NCBI RefSeq assembly: GCF_002847285.1
Contig: NZ_CP025407.1
Location: 4,620,501-4,684,500, forward strand
Length of the DNA: 64,000 nucleotides
From: Streptomyces sp. CMB-StM0423
GTDB lineage: Bacteria; Actinomycetota; Actinomycetes; Streptomycetales; Streptomycetaceae
Direction of reading: 5' to 3'
In this document: positions 60,026 to 64,000 of the stretch, piece by piece
Position numbering within the stretch: the first letter of the stretch is position 1
Layout: each line of letters begins with the position of its first letter
Program-made: the position numbers and the translations under genes
The notes under the pieces: generated by a model
Database searches by the model: none
The model's input: the letters and a program-made list of their open reading frames with translations, nothing else
What the model was told of the DNA's origin: nothing

Positions 60026-61978
60026 TTGATAGCCAAACCCCCCATTTCGAGAACGGGGCTCTACCTCCTGGTGGTCGCCCTGGTGATGTGTCTGGGGGCG
60101 GGGTACGCACTGGTCGCCCCCGCCGCCGAAGCCACACCCGCACCGGGCAGGGCGCCCGCGCCGGTGTCGGTCCCCGCCCCGAAGCAGTCCACCCCCGACG
60201 CGCTCGCCGCCGCCCTCGCGCCCGGCGACCCGATGACGACCGCCGAACTGAAGGCGGACGCCACCCTTCTCCCGCCGCAGGAGGCCGGCGCGGACGCCAC
60301 CGCGCGCCGGCTGGCCCGTACGGCAGCCGGCCCCGAGGCGGCCGAGTGCAACGTCGCGGACTTCGCGTCCAAGACCGGCGGCGCGCTGGTCGACCAGATC
60401 AAGGCGTCGGAGACGGCCTGCGTCAACACGCTGTTCAGCGTCACGGGCGCCGACGCCCGCGCGCTCTTCCAGGAGTCGCAGATGGTCACGGTGGCGAACG
60501 CCTACCGTGACACCGCCGCCTCGTACCAGGGCGACAACAGCGCGTCGATCACCCAGATCGTGCTCTACCTGCGCGCCGGCTACTACGTGCAGTACGGCGA
60601 CCCCGAGGGCGTCGGAGAGTACGGCCCGGCGCTCAAGACCGCCATCCAGGGCGGCCTGGACGCCTTCTTCAACTCCGCCCGCGCTTACGACGTGACGGAG
60701 GCCAACGGCCAGACGCTCTCCGAGTCGGTCATCCTGATCGACAGCGCCATGGAGAACGCCCGCTACCTGGACGTCGTCAAGAAGCTGCTGACGGACTACG
60801 ACTCCTCGTACGACGAGTTCTACTGGATGGTCAACGCCGTCAACAGCACCTACACCGTGATCTTCCGCGGCAACTGGGTGCCGGAGTTCGTCGACGCGGT
60901 GGCGGCCGACCAGAGCGTGCTGACCCTCCTGCGCGACTTCGCGACGAACCACAAGGACCTGATCGGCACCGACAAGCAGTTCCTGACCACCAACGCCGGC
61001 CGCGAACTGGGCCGCTTCCTCCAGCACGACCAGCTCCGCGAGGCGGTCCGCCCGCTGGCGAAGGAACTGCTCGGCGCCACTTCCCTCGACGACCCGGCGA
61101 CCGCGGCGCTGTGGGTCGGCGTCGCGGAGATGACCGATGCGTACGACAAGGAGAACTGCGATGCCTTCGGCACGTGCAACCTTCAGGAGCGCGTACGTGA
61201 GGCGGTCCTGCCGGTCGCGCACACGTGTGCCGACACCCTGGAGATCGCGGCGCAGAAGCTGACCGACGACCAGCTCGAACAGTCCTGCAAGAGCATGCTC
61301 GGGCAGGACGAGTTCTTCCACGGCGTGGCCAAGGACAACGGCCCGGTCGCGGACGACAACAACACCAAGCTGGAGGTCGTCGCCTTCGACTCCAGCCTCG
61401 ACTACCAGACCTATGCCGGGGTCATCTTCGGCATCGACACGAACAACGGCGGCATGTACCTGGAAGGCGACCCGGCGAAGGAAGGGAACCTGCCGCGGTT
61501 CGTCGCCTACCGCGCGGAATGGGCGGACGAGTTCGAGATCTGGAACCTCAACCACGAATACACGCACTACCTCGACGGCCGCTTCAACATGTACGGCGAC
61601 TTCGAGGAGAACATGAAGACCCCGACGGTCATGTGGGTCGAGGGCTTCGCCGAGTACATCAACTACTCGTACCGCGACCTGCCCAACGAGAAGGCGATCG
61701 AGGAGGCGGGCAACAACACCTACGCCCTCAGCACGCTCTTCGACACCACCTACGAGAACACCAACACCACCCGCACCTACCAGTGGGGCTACCTGGCGGT
61801 CCGCTACCTCATCGAGTCCCACCCGGATGACGTGGCGACGCTGCTGGACCACTACCGCACGGGCGACTGGGAGTCGGCGCGCACGCTGCTGACCACGACG
61901 ATAGGCAACCGCTACGACGCGGACTTCGCCGACTGGCTCCAAAAGTGCGCCACAGGCGCCTGCAACCCGACTGCCTGA
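60026..61978 (+). CDS. Secreted M9 collagenase-like metallopeptidase
   Basis: This is a 650-residue protein. A signal sequence (LYLLVVALVMCLGAGYALVAP) has Cys at about residue 22, so lipoprotein processing is possible but the box is poor. The M9 activator domain follows, and then the catalytic domain with NHEYTHYLDGRF (zinc motif HEYTH) and MWVEGFAEYINY (Glu ligand). M9 enzymes degrade collagen and similar substrates. Length is short for the family because no PKD or binding domains follow. The TTG start has GGAGG 5 bp upstream. Confidence 0.85.
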   Translation: MIAKPPISRTGLYLLVVALVMCLGAGYALVAPAAEATPAPGRAPAPVSVPAPKQSTPDALAAALAPGDPMTTAELKADATLLPPQEAGADATARRLARTAAGPEAAECNVADFASKTGGALVDQIKASETACVNTLFSVTGADARALFQESQMVTVANAYRDTAASYQGDNSASITQIVLYLRAGYYVQYGDPEGVGEYGPALKTAIQGGLDAFFNSARAYDVTEANGQTLSESVILIDSAMENARYLDVVKKLLTDYDSSYDEFYWMVNAVNSTYTVIFRGNWVPEFVDAVAADQSVLTLLRDFATNHKDLIGTDKQFLTTNAGRELGRFLQHDQLREAVRPLAKELLGATSLDDPATAALWVGVAEMTDAYDKENCDAFGTCNLQERVREAVLPVAHTCADTLEIAAQKLTDDQLEQSCKSMLGQDEFFHGVAKDNGPVADDNNTKLEVVAFDSSLDYQTYAGVIFGIDTNNGGMYLEGDPAKEGNLPRFVAYRAEWADEFEIWNLNHEYTHYLDGRFNMYGDFEENMKTPTVMWVEGFAEYINYSYRDLPNEKAIEEAGNNTYALSTLFDTTYENTNTTRTYQWGYLAVRYLIESHPDDVATLLDHYRTGDWESARTLLTTTIGNRYDADFADWLQKCATGACNPTA

Positions 61979-61992
61979 TCCGCACCACCCCC

Positions 61993-62024
61993 GGTGCCCC
62001 GCCCCCAACAACGGGCGGGGCACC
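61993..62024 (+). terminator. Collagenase terminator hairpin
   Basis: GGTGCCCCGCCC (61993-62004) pairs perfectly with GGGCGGGGCACC (62013-62024) around an 8-base loop, 15 bp after the stop. The strong G+C stem without a T-run is typical of Streptomyces. Confidence 0.7.
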
Positions 62025-62648
62025 GTCCACACCGAACGGGCACCGACCACCGACCCGGCGGCCACGAGCGCCCCCGGCCTACGCACCACTGTCGGCAGAC
62101 GGCACCGGGGGGTGCAGCGGCGGCGGGTGTCCCGGCACCGGGGGTGGCACGGGGCAAGCGACTCGGGTGGGGCGCCGGGTCCGGGGGGTTGGAGCATCGG
62201 GGCCCCTCGCCGCGGCCCCCTCCGTAGGAGGTTCCTGCTCCGTAGTGGGCGGCGACCGTCCGGCGAGCTGCCGGCAGCGACGTGCGGCACCTGCCATTCG
62301 CTGCCCGAACCGACCGGGTGTGCGTCGCTACGCGTGCAGGCAGGCAAAGTTCGGGCTGCGTGGGCGCTTTGGCCCTTTTCCGGACGCCGGGTAGCGCAAC
62401 TTCGCCCGGTGGCACGTATGTCGGGGGGCTGGAGTTGTGGTTCGGGCCGGTGGGGTGTGCGTGTCCGGTTCCGGGCGGTCCAAAGGCGGCTGACAATCCC
62501 CTGGTTGCGTCCGGTGCTCTGTGCGACAGTCGCACGGAGTCGTGAGCGTGCCAGCCACTCATTCGAGTGTTGGCGGTTGCCAGAGGGATATGCCAGCCCA
62601 GGTGTGGCTACAGTCGGATTTGATCTTGACGACCCTGGGGGTATCCGT
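62025..62648. other. Intergenic region before NB-ARC gene
   Basis: No convincing gene is present. Two small dyads lie near the right end (GTGCGA/TCGCAC near 62,520 and CACTC/GAGTG near 62,560) and could be part of the promoter or a leader of the NB-ARC gene. I see no RNA gene. Confidence 0.35.
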
Positions 62649-64000
62649 ATGCCACCGTCCGACGGTCATGCGCCATGGGGGCGGAGTGACACCCGCAACG
62701 AGCTGTCCGGGACCGTCCACGGGCCCAGTCTGCAGGCGGCCACCATCCGCGGGGACGTGTACCTCGGTGCCGTGCCCCGGCAGCGGCCGCCGGTTCCCCG
62801 GCAGCTTCCGCCGCGGCCCCGGTACTTCACCAACCGCGAGGCGGGGCTGGAGGTTCTCGACCATGCGCTGGCGCGGGCGCGGCGCGAGGACTCCTCCGCG
62901 CTCGTCTCCATCAGCGGTCTGCCGGGGGTCGGGAAGACGTCCCTCGCGCTGTCGTGGCTGCACCGCCACAGCGACGACTTCGCGGACGGTCAGCTCTACG
63001 CCGGGCTGGAGGGGCACCGGGTAGGCGAGCCGACCAGTCCCGCCCACGTGCTGCCCCGGTTTCTGCAGGCGCTCGGCGTGGCTCCGGAGCACGTTCCCTT
63101 CGATCTCGCCGGGCAGATGGCCCACTTCCGTACGGTCACCGCCGGCAGACGTATCGCCGTCCTCTGTGACAACGCCCTGTCGGCGGCCCAGGTCCGCCCC
63201 CTGATGCCGGCGTCCGCGGGCAGTGTCTGCGTGGTGACCAGCCGATGGCATCTCCGGCCCCTGGTGCTGGACGGTGCCGAGTTCGTGCGGCTCGATCCGC
63301 TGGACACGGATTCGGCCATAGAACTGCTGGGCAACATGGCCGGCCACGAGCGCGTCGCGGCCGATGCCGCCGCCGCCCGCGAACTGGTCCTCTCCTGCGG
63401 CCGCTTCCCGCTGGCGGTCTGCGTCAGCGCGGCGCTGCTCGTCGCGCGGCCCGGCTGGAGCATGGCGACGGCGGTGACGGGCCCCGCCGTCGGCTCTCCT
63501 TTCACAGAAGCAGACGAGGAGGTATCCATGACGACCAGACTCGACCAGGTGTACACGGCGCTCCCCGACGACGCCGCACGGCTGTACCGCCGGATGGGCC
63601 TGCACCCGGGCAGCGAGTTCGACGTCGGTGTCGCCGAGGCCGCGGCCGCCGTACGTCCCGAAATCCCCGCGCCGGCCGAGGGCCTGGCGACTCTGGTGCA
63701 CGCCAACCTCCTCGGCATGGACCAGCCCGGCCGGTACCACTTCCACGACCTCATCCACGAGCACGCCAGGCACCGGGGCGAAGCGGACGACGACCGCGAA
63801 CTGCGTGCGGTGACCGAGCGGCGGATCATCGATCACTATCTCGCCACCGCGGACAGCGCGGATCACGTCGTCCATCCCCACCGCCGGCGCCCGGTGCCGG
63901 AATACCGGTTCCCGCCGGAGGAGAGCCGTACGTTCGCGGACTTCGCCACCGCGCTCGGGTGGTTCGAGGAGGAACTCGCCAACCTCATGGCCGTCCTGCG
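62649..64000 (+). CDS. NB-ARC STAND regulator-like protein (N-terminal part)
   Basis: The frame stays open to the window end, giving 450 residues. An N-terminal motif (TVHGPSLQAATIRGDVYLG, 22-40) is typical of actinobacterial STAND proteins. NB-ARC follows: P-loop SGLPGVGKTS (89-98), Walker B-like RRIAVLCDNA, the RNBS-B-like VCVVTSR, and GLPL-like CGRFPLAV. After it comes a winged-helix region and the H-x-LIHEHAR motif near residue 370. The C-terminal sensor, likely tetratricopeptide repeats, is cut off. No N-terminal DNA-binding domain precedes NB-ARC, so it is not a SARP. The partner is unknown. The P-loop has the canonical Lys, unlike the two Arg-type STAND proteins in this window. Confidence 0.75.
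   Translation, partial: MPPSDGHAPWGRSDTRNELSGTVHGPSLQAATIRGDVYLGAVPRQRPPVPRQLPPRPRYFTNREAGLEVLDHALARARREDSSALVSISGLPGVGKTSLALSWLHRHSDDFADGQLYAGLEGHRVGEPTSPAHVLPRFLQALGVAPEHVPFDLAGQMAHFRTVTAGRRIAVLCDNALSAAQVRPLMPASAGSVCVVTSRWHLRPLVLDGAEFVRLDPLDTDSAIELLGNMAGHERVAADAAAARELVLSCGRFPLAVCVSAALLVARPGWSMATAVTGPAVGSPFTEADEEVSMTTRLDQVYTALPDDAARLYRRMGLHPGSEFDVGVAEAAAAVRPEIPAPAEGLATLVHANLLGMDQPGRYHFHDLIHEHARHRGEADDDRELRAVTERRIIDHYLATADSADHVVHPHRRRPVPEYRFPPEESRTFADFATALGWFEEELANLMAVL

Noticed and set aside
1..64000. CRISPR array, rRNA operon or complete tRNA gene
   Set aside because: No regularly spaced direct repeats, rRNA-like segments or complete tRNA cloverleaf were seen; only the 3' tRNA-Thr fragment is present.

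Overview
The window is high-GC actinobacterial DNA, almost certainly from Streptomyces or a close relative. Supporting signs are GTG/TTG starts, overlapping stop/start codons, and families typical of that group: DUF2637, DUF3631, DUF317, DUF5999, an FxLD lanthipeptide and Crp- and STAND-rich signalling loci. It has two parts.

Positions 1 to about 40,700 are most of an actinobacterial integrative element. Its right end is a 45-bp copy of the 3' half of a tRNA-Thr gene (40,656-40,700). The tRNA's own terminator follows directly, so the intact tRNA, the other attachment site and probably the integrase lie left of the window. The maintenance and transfer block (1-5,739) holds a divergent XRE regulator, an excisionase-like protein, a DUF3631 AAA/primase-type Rep, a DUF2637 membrane protein, a MobC-like protein over a perfect 37-bp hairpin (possible oriT), and a relaxase. 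Cargo follows. There is a STAND-type NTPase operon (6,777-10,361), a DUF317 gene, a frameshifted TrmO-like gene and a regulator remnant. An XRE/TPR regulator and APH-like kinase operon comes next (13,693-16,111). Then come a run of uncharacterised Streptomyces genes with a HELIH metalloprotease-like protein, a complete FxLD class I lanthipeptide cluster (20,669-26,322), and a defence island (26,499-40,388). The island has an SMC/Rad50-like ATPase divergent from a type I restriction system, whose operon begins with a catalytically degenerate methyltransferase-like protein, plus a DUF5615/DUF433 toxin-antitoxin pair.

From 40,701 the sequence looks chromosomal. It carries a secreted beta-propeller protein, an LLM-class oxidoreductase, a frameshifted membrane protein, a PaoABC-type molybdenum aldehyde oxidase operon, SDR with divergent MerR, and MarR with MFS. 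A five-gene minus-strand locus runs from 56,804 to 50,952: Crp-family regulator, class III nucleotide-cyclase-like protein, STAND NTPase, SPFH/band-7-like protein, and a three-helix membrane protein resembling Pycsar TM effectors. After it come an AraC regulator, an ECF sigma factor fused to a zinc-finger, membrane and ricin-lectin tail, an M9 collagenase, and an NB-ARC gene cut by the window edge.

The strongest candidate for an undescribed system is the 50,952-56,804 locus. It joins a Pycsar-like cyclase and TM effector to a Crp sensor, a STAND switch and an SPFH-like protein. The cyclase tail and the STAND head share a short motif. The mobile element carries a related STAND plus SPFH-like pair, which suggests a wider module family. 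All assignments come from reading sequence motifs by eye; no database search was run.
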